Below are positions 17,106 to 25,668 of a stretch of DNA of 64,000 bases, in pieces. The stretch comes from Phaeobacter sp. J2-8. Its GTDB lineage: Bacteria; Pseudomonadota; Alphaproteobacteria; Rhodobacterales; Rhodobacteraceae. The notes under the pieces are model-generated. The model was not told the DNA's origin. It worked only from the letters and a program-made list of their open reading frames with translations, and did not search any database. The first letter of the stretch is position 1, and every line of letters starts with the position of its first letter. The DNA lies in contig NZ_JALIEC010000002.1 in NCBI RefSeq assembly GCF_022867865.1, positions 620,001-684,000 on the forward strand, written 5' to 3'. The position numbers and the translations under genes are program-made.

Positions 17106-17780
17106 TTACATATCGTCTTTTATCAAGCCGCAGACAATTTGATGCAAATCATCATAGTCATGCAGTAATGCCTCGGGCTGCAAGGCAGCCATATCTTCGC
17201 CCGACGGACCGAAAGTGACCAGCACACAAGGCACGCCCGCCGCCCGCGCGGTTTCGCGGTCGGTGTCACTGTCGCCAATCAACACCGATTGCGCCACCTT
17301 GCCCCCGGCACGCTCTACCGCCGCGACATAAGGCGCAGCATCGGGTTTGCGCACCGGCAGGGTATCCGCCCCGACAAGCGACCCAAACAGATCCCGCACC
17401 CCAAGCGACACAAGCAATTTATCGGCCATCGCTTCGGGTTTGTTGGTACAGACCCCCACCCGGAATCCATCAGCCAACAGCGCCTTGATCGCGGCAATTG
17501 CGCCGGGATAAAGCACCGTCTGATGGTCCAGCGCGCGATCATATTCCGACAGAAGACGCGGATACCATTGCGCCACCGCCGCCGCGTCATCCCCCCGGCC
17601 CATCCGCGCCAGCCCCAGCGTCAGCATCGCCCGCCCGCCGCGCAGCGCCGTACCCGCATCGCGCACAGGGTCCAGCACGTCCCCCGCGCCCATGTCCCGA
17701 AAACAGGCATTCGCCGCCGCGATCAAATCACCACTGGTATCCGCCAAAGTTCCGTCAAGATCGAAAATCACTGTCCGCAT
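17106..17780 (-). CDS. gph: Phosphoglycolate phosphatase-like HAD hydrolase
   Basis: HAD superfamily enzyme that would dephosphorylate 2-phosphoglycolate. Motif I is IFDLDGTLADTSGDL with the nucleophilic Asp, motif II lies in VGVCTNKPEAM, the motif III Lys is in PVRKPDA, and motif IV is LIGDSDTDRETA. The start at 17780 (MRTVIFDLDG) gives 224 residues; the upstream extension is unlike the family. It diverges from glmU with about 108 bases between starts. Confidence 0.87.
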   Translation of the reverse strand: MRTVIFDLDGTLADTSGDLIAAANACFRDMGAGDVLDPVRDAGTALRGGRAMLTLGLARMGRGDDAAAVAQWYPRLLSEYDRALDHQTVLYPGAIAAIKALLADGFRVGVCTNKPEAMADKLLVSLGVRDLFGSLVGADTLPVRKPDAAPYVAAVERAGGKVAQSVLIGDSDTDRETARAAGVPCVLVTFGPSGEDMAALQPEALLHDYDDLHQIVCGLIKDDM

Positions 17781-17888
17781 AGGGCACCCTTCCTGACACA
17801 AACCGCAATCCAACGTGAGGATCGCCACCTTGCGAGTTTCAATTCAGCGGATAAAACGGGGGCGAGGCAATTACAAAGAGAAAGCGCA

Positions 17889-19244
17889 ATGAGCATCGCA
17901 CTTGTCATTCTGGCCGCCGGTAAAGGCACCCGGATGCGTTCCGACCTGCCAAAAGTTCTGCACAAGGTTGCCGGCGCGCCCCTTCTGGCCCACGCCATGC
18001 AGTCCGGTGCCGCGCTGGAACCCGACCGCACAGTGATCGTGACCGGTCACGGCGCGGATTTGGTGGAAACCGCCGCGCGGGACATCGACGAAACAGCAAC
18101 CTGTGTCGTGCAATCGGAACAACTGGGCACCGGCCATGCCGTGCTTCAGGCGCGCGACGCGCTGGCCGGGTTTTCCGGCGATGTGATTGTGCTTTATGGC
18201 GACACGCCGTTCATTGGCCCCGAAACGCTTGCCGCCATGGCCGAGGCACGGAAAACCCATGACGTGGTTGTGCTGGGATTTCAGGCGGCTGATCCGGGCA
18301 AATATGGCCGGTTGGTCATGGATGGCGACGCGCTGCAACAGATCGTCGAATTCAAAGACGCGGGCATGCGCGAACGCGCGATTGATTTCTGCAATTCCGG
18401 GGTGATTTCCGCCGACGCCGAGACGATGTTCACCCTGCTTGATCAGGTTGGCAACGACAACGCCTCTGGCGAATATTATCTGACGGATATTGTCGCCCTC
18501 GCCCGTGCTGCCGGGCTGAGCGCCACTGCGGTCGCCTGTGACGAGAGCGAGACAATGGGCGTGAATTCCCGCGCCGATCTGGCCGTGGCCGAAGCCGCGT
18601 TTCAAACCCGCGCCCGCGCAGAGGCGCTGGAAAATGGCGTGTCCCTTGCGGCGCCTGCCACGGTCTATTTCGCCTTTGACACCTACATCGGCCCGGATAC
18701 CGAAATCGAACCGAACGTGGTGTTTGGCCCCGGTGTGACGATTGAAAACGGCGCACAGATCCGCGCCTTTTCACATCTTGAGGGGTGCCATGTGTCGCGC
18801 GGCGCAATTGTTGGCCCTTACGCCCGCCTGCGCCCCGGTGCCGAACTGGCCGAAGATGTGCGGGTCGGCAACTTTGTCGAGATCAAGAATGCGACGCTGG
18901 ACGCTGGGGCCAAGGTCAATCACCTGTCATATATCGGCGACGCACATGTCGGCGAAAAAACCAACATCGGCGCGGGCACGATCACCTGCAACTATGACGG
19001 GGTTTTCAAGCACCGAACAGAGATCGGTGCACGGGCCTTCATCGGGTCGAACACCATGCTGGTTGCCCCGGTCAAAATCGGCAACGAGGCGATGACCGCA
19101 AGCGGCACCGTGGTGACCAAGGACGTGCCCGATGCCGCCATGGCCATCGCCCGCCCGGAACAGGTCAACAAACCGGGCCTGGCACGTAAATTGTTCGAAA
19201 TGTTAAAATCCAAAAAGGCCAAACAGGCCGGAGGCACCGAGTAA
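17889..19244 (+). CDS. glmU: Bifunctional UDP-GlcNAc pyrophosphorylase / glucosamine-1-phosphate acetyltransferase
   Basis: Makes UDP-GlcNAc for peptidoglycan and LPS. The N-terminal uridyltransferase begins MSIALVILAAGKGTRMRSDL with the nucleotide loop, and QLGTGHAVLQA follows. The C-terminal half is a left-handed beta-helix acetyltransferase (IENGAQIRAFSHLEGCHVS, KTNIGAGTITCNYDGVFKH). It has 451 residues from ATG 17889; the longer upstream open frame overlaps gph and is not used. Its stop overlaps the glmS start (TAATG). Confidence 0.97.
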   Translation: MSIALVILAAGKGTRMRSDLPKVLHKVAGAPLLAHAMQSGAALEPDRTVIVTGHGADLVETAARDIDETATCVVQSEQLGTGHAVLQARDALAGFSGDVIVLYGDTPFIGPETLAAMAEARKTHDVVVLGFQAADPGKYGRLVMDGDALQQIVEFKDAGMRERAIDFCNSGVISADAETMFTLLDQVGNDNASGEYYLTDIVALARAAGLSATAVACDESETMGVNSRADLAVAEAAFQTRARAEALENGVSLAAPATVYFAFDTYIGPDTEIEPNVVFGPGVTIENGAQIRAFSHLEGCHVSRGAIVGPYARLRPGAELAEDVRVGNFVEIKNATLDAGAKVNHLSYIGDAHVGEKTNIGAGTITCNYDGVFKHRTEIGARAFIGSNTMLVAPVKIGNEAMTASGTVVTKDVPDAAMAIARPEQVNKPGLARKLFEMLKSKKAKQAGGTE

Positions 19245-21067
19245 TGTGTGGTATTGTCGGGTATCTTGGCGGGCATGAAGCCGCCCCAATCCTGGTTGAT
19301 GCGCTAAAACGGCTGGAATATCGCGGCTATGACAGCGCCGGGATCGCAACGGTGCATCAGGGTCGGTTGGATCGGCGGCGCGCGGTGGGCAAGCTGGTCA
19401 ACCTGTCGGATCGGCTGGTGCATGAACCTCTGGCGGGGCGCTCCGGGATCGGGCACACCCGCTGGGCCACCCATGGCGCCCCGACCGAGGCCAACGCACA
19501 CCCCCATAATGCCGGCAAGGTTGCCGTTGTGCATAACGGCATCATCGAAAACTATCGCGCCCTGCGCGAGGAACTGGCCGCAGCCGGGCTTAGCTTTGCC
19601 ACCGACACCGACACCGAAACCATCGCATTGCTGACGCGGTTTTACATGGATCAGGGCAAATCCCCGGTCGAGGCCGCCTTTGCCACGCTAGACCGGCTGG
19701 AAGGGGCCTTTGCGCTCGCGTTCCTGTTTGACGGCGAGGCCGATCTTCTGGTGGCGGCGCGCAAAGGATCGCCGCTGGCGATTGGCCATGGTGACGGCGA
19801 GATGTATGTCGGCTCTGACGCGATTGCGCTTGCGCCGCTGACCGACCGCATCACCTATCTCGACGAAGGTGACAGGGCGATTGTCACCCGCACCAGCCTG
19901 GAAATCCGCGACGCCGACGGGCAACTGGTCAACCGTCCGGTCAAGACGGTGAAACTGGATGCCGCCAAAGTCGACAAGGCGGGCTATAAACACTACATGG
20001 CCAAGGAAATCGCCGAACAGCCGGCAGTGATCCAAAATGCCCTGGCCGAATATCTGACCGCCGATGGAAGCGCGCTGGTCTGGCCGGACAACCTCCCCGA
20101 CTTTTCCAAAATCGACCGCATCACCATGGTGGCCTGTGGCACGGCGTTTTACGCCTGTCTGACCGCGAAATACTGGTTCGAACAGATCGCGCGCCTGCCG
20201 GTCGAGGTCGATGTGGCCTCGGAATTCCGGTATCGCGAACCGCCGATCCCAAAAGGCACCGCCGCCCTGTTTGTCAGCCAATCGGGCGAAACCGCCGATA
20301 CGCTTGCCGCGCTGCGATATGTACGTGGCAAAGCCGATCATGTGATGTCGGTGGTCAATGTTCCCGAAAGCTCGATCGCGCGGGAAAGCGATGTGGCCCT
20401 GCCCATCCACGCCGGTGTCGAAATCGGCGTCGCCTCGACCAAGGCCTTTACCTGTCAATTGACCGTGCTGCTTTTGATGGCACTCAAGGCCGCCCATGAC
20501 CGCGGCACGATGGACACCCCGCAGCTTCAGGACCGGCTGTCGCAGCTGCGTGCGTTGCCCGGCCAGATCAATGACGCCCTGACCCAAAGCGACGCGTTGC
20601 GCGACATTGCCTATGATCTGTCCAAAGCCAAGGATATCCTGTTCCTTGGCCGGGGCCTTATGTATCCCATGGCGCTTGAAGGCGCGCTGAAGCTAAAGGA
20701 AATCAGCTATATACACGCCGAAGCTTATGCATCAGGCGAGCTGAAGCACGGCCCCATTGCCCTTGTTGATCCGATGGTGCCGGTGGTGGTGATGGCGCCC
20801 TGTGACGCGCTGTTCGACAAAACCGTGTCCAACATGCAAGAGGTCATCGCCCGTGGCGGCAAGGTGGTTCTGATCACCGATGCCCGGGGTGCGGCGCGCG
20901 GCAGCGGCGATGTCTGGCACAACCTGACCCTGCCAACCGTGCCGGATCTGTTGACCCCGATCCTCTATGCCATCCCGGCACAGCTGCTTGCCTATCACAC
21001 CGCTATTGCCAAAGGCACGGATGTCGACCAGCCTCGTAACCTTGCAAAATCTGTCACGGTGGAATGA
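19244..21067 (+). CDS. glmS: Glutamine-fructose-6-phosphate aminotransferase (isomerizing)
   Basis: Converts fructose-6-P and glutamine to glucosamine-6-P, the entry step to UDP-GlcNAc, and is coupled to glmU by TAATG. N-terminal glutaminase: Cys1 after Met removal in MCGIVGYLGG, with RWATHGAPTEANAHPH. Two SIS domains follow (ACGTAFYACLTAKYW, SQSGETADTLAAL), and the usual C-terminal NLAKSVTVE. It has 607 residues. I see no glmS ribozyme, which is expected only in Gram-positive bacteria. Confidence 0.97.
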   Translation: MCGIVGYLGGHEAAPILVDALKRLEYRGYDSAGIATVHQGRLDRRRAVGKLVNLSDRLVHEPLAGRSGIGHTRWATHGAPTEANAHPHNAGKVAVVHNGIIENYRALREELAAAGLSFATDTDTETIALLTRFYMDQGKSPVEAAFATLDRLEGAFALAFLFDGEADLLVAARKGSPLAIGHGDGEMYVGSDAIALAPLTDRITYLDEGDRAIVTRTSLEIRDADGQLVNRPVKTVKLDAAKVDKAGYKHYMAKEIAEQPAVIQNALAEYLTADGSALVWPDNLPDFSKIDRITMVACGTAFYACLTAKYWFEQIARLPVEVDVASEFRYREPPIPKGTAALFVSQSGETADTLAALRYVRGKADHVMSVVNVPESSIARESDVALPIHAGVEIGVASTKAFTCQLTVLLLMALKAAHDRGTMDTPQLQDRLSQLRALPGQINDALTQSDALRDIAYDLSKAKDILFLGRGLMYPMALEGALKLKEISYIHAEAYASGELKHGPIALVDPMVPVVVMAPCDALFDKTVSNMQEVIARGGKVVLITDARGAARGSGDVWHNLTLPTVPDLLTPILYAIPAQLLAYHTAIAKGTDVDQPRNLAKSVTVE

Positions 21068-21070
21068 TCC

Positions 21071-21622
21071 ATGGCCAAACAATTTCCGGCGATTGAGGCG
21101 GCACATCAAACCATGATCGAGGCGCAGCATGTCTTTTTCTGCGCCACTGCGGCGACGACGGGCCGGGTCAACCTGTCCCCCAAGGGCATGGACAGCCTGC
21201 GGGTTCTGGGGCCGAACCGGATCATTTGGTTGAACCTGACCGGATCGGGCAATGAAACCGCCGGGCATCTGGCCGAAGTGCCGCGCATGACGCTGATGTG
21301 GTGTTCCTTTGACAAACGACCGCAGATCCTGCGCACCTATGGCACCGCGCGCAGCGTACATCGCAATGATGCCGATTGGCCGGAATTGATTGCCCATTTC
21401 GGCGACCGGATCGACGCCCGCCAGATCTTCGACCTGTCGGTCGAGATGATCCAGACCTCCTGTGGCTATGCGGTGCCCTTCATGGATTTTGCCGGCGAAC
21501 GGGACACGCTGACGCGGTCCAACACATCCAAGGGCGCGGAGGGCATGCGCGATTACTGGGACACGTATAATCGCGAAACCATTGATGGCCTGCCCACCGG
21601 CATTGATGCGAATTTACAATGA
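21071..21622 (+). CDS. Pyridoxamine 5'-phosphate oxidase family protein
   Basis: A 183-residue split-barrel flavin-binding-type protein. The segment FFCATAATTGRVNLSPKGMD is characteristic of a PPOX subfamily that usually binds FMN or F420, but family members are diverse in reaction. It begins three bases after the glmS stop and overlaps the next gene by ATGA, so it is probably co-transcribed. The substrate is unknown. Confidence 0.8.
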   Translation: MAKQFPAIEAAHQTMIEAQHVFFCATAATTGRVNLSPKGMDSLRVLGPNRIIWLNLTGSGNETAGHLAEVPRMTLMWCSFDKRPQILRTYGTARSVHRNDADWPELIAHFGDRIDARQIFDLSVEMIQTSCGYAVPFMDFAGERDTLTRSNTSKGAEGMRDYWDTYNRETIDGLPTGIDANLQ

Positions 21623-22299
21623 CGCCTGAGGCCGCGCTGGACGCGATGAAGGCCCATATCGAACCGGGCCGCGCCGAAGGGTCCGCCGCATATCACAAGG
21701 TGCCGCGAGCGTATCTGGGCGTGCCAAACCCGGCTTTGAACGAGTTGACCACCGCTTGGCGCAGGACGTTGACGCTGGCCGAACGTGTGGCGCTGGCGGA
21801 TGCCTTGTGGAAAACCGACATTCACGAAGCCCGCATTGCGGCGGCAAAACTTCTGACCCAGGCGCGCATCCGCCCCGATGATGCGGTTTGGGATCTGATC
21901 CTGTCGTGGGTGGCGGATTTTGACGCCTGGGCCATTGCCGATCACGCCTGTATGGCGGCGCAAAGACGCCTGACCGCCGATCCATCCCGACTGGATCGGA
22001 TCGAAACCTGGACAAGATCCGATCACATGTGGACCCGGCGCGCGGCGTTGGTGGCCACCCTGCCCTGGACAAAACTGCGCCACCCCAAACCGGATGACAT
22101 TGCCCGACGCGACCGCATCCTTGGCTGGGCCGCGAGCTATGTGGAAGACAAGGATTGGTTCATTCAAAAGGCCGTGGCCTGGTGGCTGCGCGATCTGTCG
22201 AAACATGCGCCCGACGCCACAGAGGCCTTTCTTGCCCTGCATGGGGACCGGATGAAGCCATTCGCCCGCCGTGAAGCGGGCAAATACCTCAGTTCCTGA
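21619..22299 (+). CDS. AlkD-like DNA alkylation repair protein
   Basis: A 226-residue all-helical HEAT-like protein related to DNA glycosylase AlkD, which excises 3-methyladenine and 7-methylguanine. The family features WAIADHACM, SDHMWTRRAALVATLPW and EDKDWFIQKAVAWWLRDLSK are seen, including the Trp and Asp used around the lesion. The start overlaps the PPOX stop (ATGA). The 3' end overlaps the convergent lipoprotein gene by 11 bases. Confidence 0.85.
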   Translation: MTPEAALDAMKAHIEPGRAEGSAAYHKVPRAYLGVPNPALNELTTAWRRTLTLAERVALADALWKTDIHEARIAAAKLLTQARIRPDDAVWDLILSWVADFDAWAIADHACMAAQRRLTADPSRLDRIETWTRSDHMWTRRAALVATLPWTKLRHPKPDDIARRDRILGWAASYVEDKDWFIQKAVAWWLRDLSKHAPDATEAFLALHGDRMKPFARREAGKYLSS

Positions 22300-22795
22300 A
22301 GACCAAAATCTCTGGCAGCCCGGTCAGCGGCGCTTCGATCAACCGCATGGCCGCCAGCGAAATCCGGCTGCCAGCCATGGCCGGCCCGTCAATCGGTATC
22401 AGATCGACCTGCGCAGATTTGCCAGAGCCGGGAAATTCCACCCGGCCCTTGGTCGCGGCAGTCACCAAGGGCGTTTCCAGCCAGAACCCCGGCCGCGCCG
22501 GATCACCAAGTGACGCCACCGTGGACCCAAGCGCCGTCTCGCCACCGCTGGCAGGCACTTCCGCGGCCTTTTCACGGTCTTGCGCCGTGGTCGTGTCAAA
22601 ATCTTCGGCAGAAACCGCATCTTCCGGCGGCCGTGTGGCGGGGGCAATACTGCGCGACGGATCCTGGGTGTCGGCCTCTTCCACAGCGGCCGTATCGCGA
22701 TCGCGCGGCTGCAACATCCCACCAAACCCGCCTTTGTCACCGCAGGCAGACACCAATAAAAGCGCCACCGCGCCGAGGATCAAACGTTTTGTCAT
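22289..22795 (-). CDS. Putative lipoprotein of unknown function
   Basis: A 168-residue protein starting [23 protein letters not shown], with a lipobox SAC and cysteine 18 as the lipidation site. The middle (residues 30-95) is acidic, rich in Pro, Thr and Glu, and probably disordered. The C-terminal 70 residues ([19 protein letters not shown] onward) look folded. The start is set at 22795 because upstream residues do not continue a signal. It lies divergent to moaA and convergent with the AlkD-like gene. No family was recognised. Confidence 0.7.
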   Translation of the reverse strand: MTKRLILGAVALLLVSACGDKGGFGGMLQPRDRDTAAVEEADTQDPSRSIAPATRPPEDAVSAEDFDTTTAQDREKAAEVPASGGETALGSTVASLGDPARPGFWLETPLVTAATKGRVEFPGSGKSAQVDLIPIDGPAMAGSRISLAAMRLIEAPLTGLPEILVFRN

Positions 22796-22879
22796 GGCCC
22801 CATCCATACGCCTTTGGTCGCCCCCGTCAACGCCACATTCCCCTTGTTCGGCGGGGTGCCGCACCCTACCTTACCGGTC

Positions 22880-23887
22880 ATGACAGTCAAACTCATCGAC
22901 CCGTTTCAACGCCCGATTTCCTATCTCAGGGTCTCGGTCACCGACCGCTGCGATTTCCGCTGTGTCTATTGCATGGCCGAGAACATGACATTCCTGCCGA
23001 AAAAGGAATTGTTGACGCTGGAGGAGCTGGACCGCATGTGCAGCACCTTCATCGGCCTCGGGGTCGAGAAACTGCGCATCACCGGCGGTGAACCGCTGGT
23101 GCGCCGCGACATCATGACGTTTTTCCGCGCCATGACCCGCCATCTCGACAGTGGCGCGTTGCAGGAACTGACCCTGACAACCAATGGCAGCCAGCTGGAA
23201 CGATTTGCCGATCAGCTGTTTGACGCCGGTGTCCGCCGGGTGAACGTGTCGCTGGACACGCTGGACGAAGACAAATTTGCCCGCGTCACCCGCTGGGGCC
23301 GCCTGCCCCAGGTGTTGCGCGGCATTGATGCGGCCCAGGCTGCGGGGCTGCGGTTGAAAATCAACGCCGTGGCCCTAAAAGGGTTCAACGAGGATGAGCT
23401 GTTCACCCTGACGGAATGGTGTGCCAGCCGCGACATTGACCTGACGTTTATCGAGGTCATGCCAATGGGGGATCTCGGCAATGAAGACCGCATCGGCCAA
23501 TATTGGTCGCTTGACGATCTGCGCGGCCAACTGGCCCAGAACTACACCCTGATCGACCTGCCCGAGCGCACCGGCGGCCCGGCACGTTACGTGCAGCTTC
23601 AGGAAAGCGGCCAGAAAATCGGCTTTATCACGCCCCTGACCCATAATTTCTGTGAAAGCTGCAATCGCGTGCGGCTGACCTGCACCGGGGAATTGTTCAT
23701 GTGTCTTGGCCAGGAGGACAACGCCGATCTGCGCGCCGCCCTGCGCAACCATCCCGACAGCAATGTGCCGCTAGAGGCCGCGATCCGCGATGCAATCTCG
23801 CTCAAGCCCAAGGGCCATGATTTCGACTATTCCCGCCAACGCGCCGATGGTCAGGTCAGCCGCCACATGAGCCACACAGGCGGCTGA
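22880..23887 (+). CDS. moaA: GTP 3',8-cyclase, molybdenum cofactor biosynthesis
   Basis: Radical SAM enzyme that turns GTP into 3',8-cyclo-GTP in the first step of Moco synthesis. N-terminal cluster [12 protein letters not shown] (CxxxCxxC) follows [10 protein letters not shown]. The second, GTP-binding cluster is in [12 protein letters not shown] plus a third Cys near LFMCLGQ. The protein ends with the conserved Gly-Gly (SHTGG). ATG at 22880 ([12 protein letters not shown]) gives 335 residues. No other moa gene is adjacent. Confidence 0.96.
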   Translation: MTVKLIDPFQRPISYLRVSVTDRCDFRCVYCMAENMTFLPKKELLTLEELDRMCSTFIGLGVEKLRITGGEPLVRRDIMTFFRAMTRHLDSGALQELTLTTNGSQLERFADQLFDAGVRRVNVSLDTLDEDKFARVTRWGRLPQVLRGIDAAQAAGLRLKINAVALKGFNEDELFTLTEWCASRDIDLTFIEVMPMGDLGNEDRIGQYWSLDDLRGQLAQNYTLIDLPERTGGPARYVQLQESGQKIGFITPLTHNFCESCNRVRLTCTGELFMCLGQEDNADLRAALRNHPDSNVPLEAAIRDAISLKPKGHDFDYSRQRADGQVSRHMSHTGG

Positions 23888-23949
23888 TCCGTCGCGGCGC
23901 CGCTGACCGGAAACCCGGGGCCCCGCCCGGACCCTGCCCAGACCCCGGT

Positions 23950-23986
23950 CTTCTTCTCTTTTTAAAATACGCAAATCCGACCCCCG
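23950..23986 (-). repeat. Possible divergent fifth member of the structured intergenic repeat
   Basis: CTTCTTCTCTTTTTAAAATA followed by GCAAATCCGACCCCCG sits 3' of the minus-strand glycosyltransferase-like gene, the same relation as copies A-D. It shares the CTTCTTCT edge and the AT-rich core, but not the exact GATATTTTTGAAC block or the GGGGGC hairpin. It may be a related element or chance. Confidence 0.3.
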
Positions 23987-24067
23987 AACCAGGACCAGAG
24001 CCAGTGTTCTGCGTTTTCTTTGGGCTCCGGCGCGGGGGCATCTTTGGTCAGGCCCGGTTTTATTAGA

Positions 24068-24862
24068 TCAGGCCCAGTCCGGCCCCAAATCCGCACGCGC
24101 GCGATCAATCCAATGGTCCCGCAACCAGCCACAGGGTTTGGAATAGCGAATGAACTGGCCGGTATAGCCATCCACCGCATCCGGCATCTTGGGGCGGCCA
24201 TGAAAACACACCACCCGCGCCTTATCCGGCAGCCGCGGTGACATCAGGTAATTGCGCGGAAACGGGTTGCAATCATACTTATAGCTCACCACCCATTCGC
24301 CGGGGATATAGTCAAACACCCCGTTGTCCATCGCCTTGTGCGAGGTATAGCGCTGCTCTGACCCGCGGGCCTTTTCCACCTCGTCATATGGGTTGGCCGC
24401 CAGATCGCGGTACAGAAATCCATGCTCGCCCGGATCAAACCGAAACACCGATCCATGGCCGGTGGGGCGACCTTTGCGCTTTTCTGTCCAGTCATGGCGC
24501 ATGGCAATCTTGCCCGGTGACATCTGCCAGATCGGCGTCAGATCGCCGGTGATCACCACGTCCAGATCAAACCCAAGCACCGGCCCTTCCAGATCAGGCA
24601 CCAGATCGGGGCGAAACAGCGACACCTTGCGCATTGCACCCTGCCGGTTGGCCACCGCCAGCGCAGCATTCATCGGCTCCGAAAAGGGTTCAACCGGCAG
24701 GTCGAGCACTTCGATATCCGGGTGCAAGCCGTCGGTTTCCTCGGTCATGCAGAAAAACCGCACCGGGGCGTCGATATTGCGCCGCACCCCAGAGTACAGC
24801 CGATTGACATATTCCGGCCCGAACAAGGTGCCCCATTTGATGCACATGATATTGGCGACCAC
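24068..24862 (-). CDS. Glycosyltransferase-like protein of unknown specificity
   Basis: A 264-residue cytosolic protein. IMCIKWGTLFGPEYVNRLY and PVLGFDLDVVITGDLTPIW resemble the nucleotide-sugar-binding core of GT-A enzymes, with DLD as a DxD-like metal motif; a later VVCFHGRPKMPD is typical of this group. GTG at 24862 is used because AAGGAG lies 6 bases upstream; the ATG five codons later is possible. It stands alone, convergent with moaA. The acceptor and sugar are unknown. Confidence 0.65.
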   Translation of the reverse strand: MVANIMCIKWGTLFGPEYVNRLYSGVRRNIDAPVRFFCMTEETDGLHPDIEVLDLPVEPFSEPMNAALAVANRQGAMRKVSLFRPDLVPDLEGPVLGFDLDVVITGDLTPIWQMSPGKIAMRHDWTEKRKGRPTGHGSVFRFDPGEHGFLYRDLAANPYDEVEKARGSEQRYTSHKAMDNGVFDYIPGEWVVSYKYDCNPFPRNYLMSPRLPDKARVVCFHGRPKMPDAVDGYTGQFIRYSKPCGWLRDHWIDRARADLGPDWA

Positions 24863-24930
24863 GGGCGACTCCTTTTTCTGTTGCCTGCGACTTAGCGCGT
24901 ATTGCCGCTGCATACCAGTCGGGCGCGACA

Positions 24931-24967
24931 TTTCTGCACAGCAGCATTTATTGTGCAGGTGCAGAAA
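24931..24967 (+). promoter_or_regulatory. CTGC-N3-GCAG box and larger inverted repeat upstream of the DUF2934 gene
   Basis: CTGCACAGCAG (24934-24944) matches the CTGC-N3-GCAG pattern reported for the polyhydroxybutyrate regulator PhaR of Rhodobacter sphaeroides. It lies within a larger inverted repeat whose arms TTTCTGCAC (24931-24939) and GTGCAGAAA (24959-24967) are perfect. PhaR control is inference; the literature pattern is recalled, not looked up. Confidence 0.4.
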
Positions 24968-24980
24968 TCCTGCTACGTTC

Positions 24981-24999
24981 GTTAGCGCTAACTTATACT
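24981..24999 (+). promoter_or_regulatory. LacI-type palindrome and -10 box of the DUF2934 gene
   Basis: GTTAGCGCTAAC (24981-24992) is a perfect 12-base palindrome with the central GCGC usual for LacI-family sites. It resembles the site recalled for the carbon-metabolism regulator CceR of Rhodobacter. A good -10 hexamer TATACT (24994-24999) follows directly, so a bound protein would block RNA polymerase. There is no good -35. Confidence 0.5.
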
Positions 25000-25020
25000 G
25001 TGACGAAGGGGGAAATCACC

Positions 25021-25461
25021 ATGACCACAGCCCAGAATACAAACCAAACCGTCGACACCGCCGCCATTGCCGAAGCTGCGTTTTACATCTGGCTGAACGA
25101 TGGCCAGCCGCATGGATGCGAACAGGATCATTGGCTTCGCGCAGAGGCCGCTTTGCGCGCGCCCAAAGCCGCGCCGAAAAAGCGCCGCGCACCGGCGAAA
25201 TCTGCGGCTGCAAAAACCGCCCCCAAATCTGCTGCCCCTAAAGCTGCCGCCAAAACCGAAGCACCGGCCAAAGCCGCGACAAAGACCGCTGTGAAGACCC
25301 CGGCAAAAGCAGCGGCAAAAACCACAGCCAAAGCCCCAGCGAAAACTCCAGCCAAAACTTCGGCCAAGGCCACAACCAAAGCGCCCGCAAAAACACAGGC
25401 AAAAACACCGGCAAAAGCAGCCCCGAAAGCCGCCGCCAAGCCAACCGCCGCAAAAGGCTGA
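25021..25461 (+). CDS. DUF2934 domain protein with a histone-H1-like Lys/Ala/Pro tail
   Basis: A 146-residue protein. Residues 15-45 (AAIAEAAFYIWLNDGQPHG, then HWLRAEAAL) match the short DUF2934 motif. From about residue 50 to the end there is a continuous AAKTPAK-type repeat, strongly basic and disordered, like eukaryotic histone H1, bacterial Hc2/AlgP or the tail of PhaF. Such tails bind DNA or polyanions. ATG 25021 is preferred over 25000 because GGGGGAAATC precedes it. A role as nucleoid or granule protein is inference from composition and the upstream sites. Confidence 0.8.
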   Translation: MTTAQNTNQTVDTAAIAEAAFYIWLNDGQPHGCEQDHWLRAEAALRAPKAAPKKRRAPAKSAAAKTAPKSAAPKAAAKTEAPAKAATKTAVKTPAKAAAKTTAKAPAKTPAKTSAKATTKAPAKTQAKTPAKAAPKAAAKPTAAKG

Positions 25462-25470
25462 CATCTTCCG

Positions 25471-25497
25471 GGTGAACGGCGCGATTTGCCGTTCACC
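25471..25497 (+). terminator. Hairpin terminator after the DUF2934 gene
   Basis: GGTGAACGGC-GCGATTT-GCCGTTCACC is a perfect 10-base stem ten bases after the stop codon. It is followed by ACCCCCTT rather than a T run, so termination may need help. Confidence 0.6.
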
Positions 25498-25564
25498 ACC
25501 CCCTTGATCCGGCGCGCGCGTCGGACTAATCTAGCACGAACCCAATTCAGCGCAGGAGGGCATC

Positions 25565-25600
25565 ATGGAAATTGTGTGCACCCTGCGGGTGGCGGTCTGA
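25565..25600 (+). CDS. Possible 11-codon leader peptide upstream of rsgA
   Basis: ATG at 25565 follows a near-ideal ribosome binding site (AGGAGG, 5 bases away) but encodes only MEIVCTLRVAV before TGA. The real rsgA frame begins 69 bases after this stop with a TTG and a weak binding site. A strong initiation signal in front of such a short frame suggests a leader peptide controlling rsgA. It may also be chance. Confidence 0.35.
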   Translation: MEIVCTLRVAV

Positions 25601-25668
25601 TCCGCTGTCCGGGCCGAAATCATGCTTGAACCCCAAGCATTCGATCTTCCTGATACGGGACAAAACCA

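Noticed and set aside
19244-19300. glmS ribozyme or regulatory RNA in front of glmS
   Set aside because: glmS overlaps glmU by TAATG with no intergenic space; such ribozymes are known from Gram-positive bacteria.
25200-25455. CRISPR-like array suggested by repeated AAA-GCC units
   Set aside because: The repetition is the codon pattern of a Lys/Ala/Pro tail inside an open frame, not repeats with spacers.
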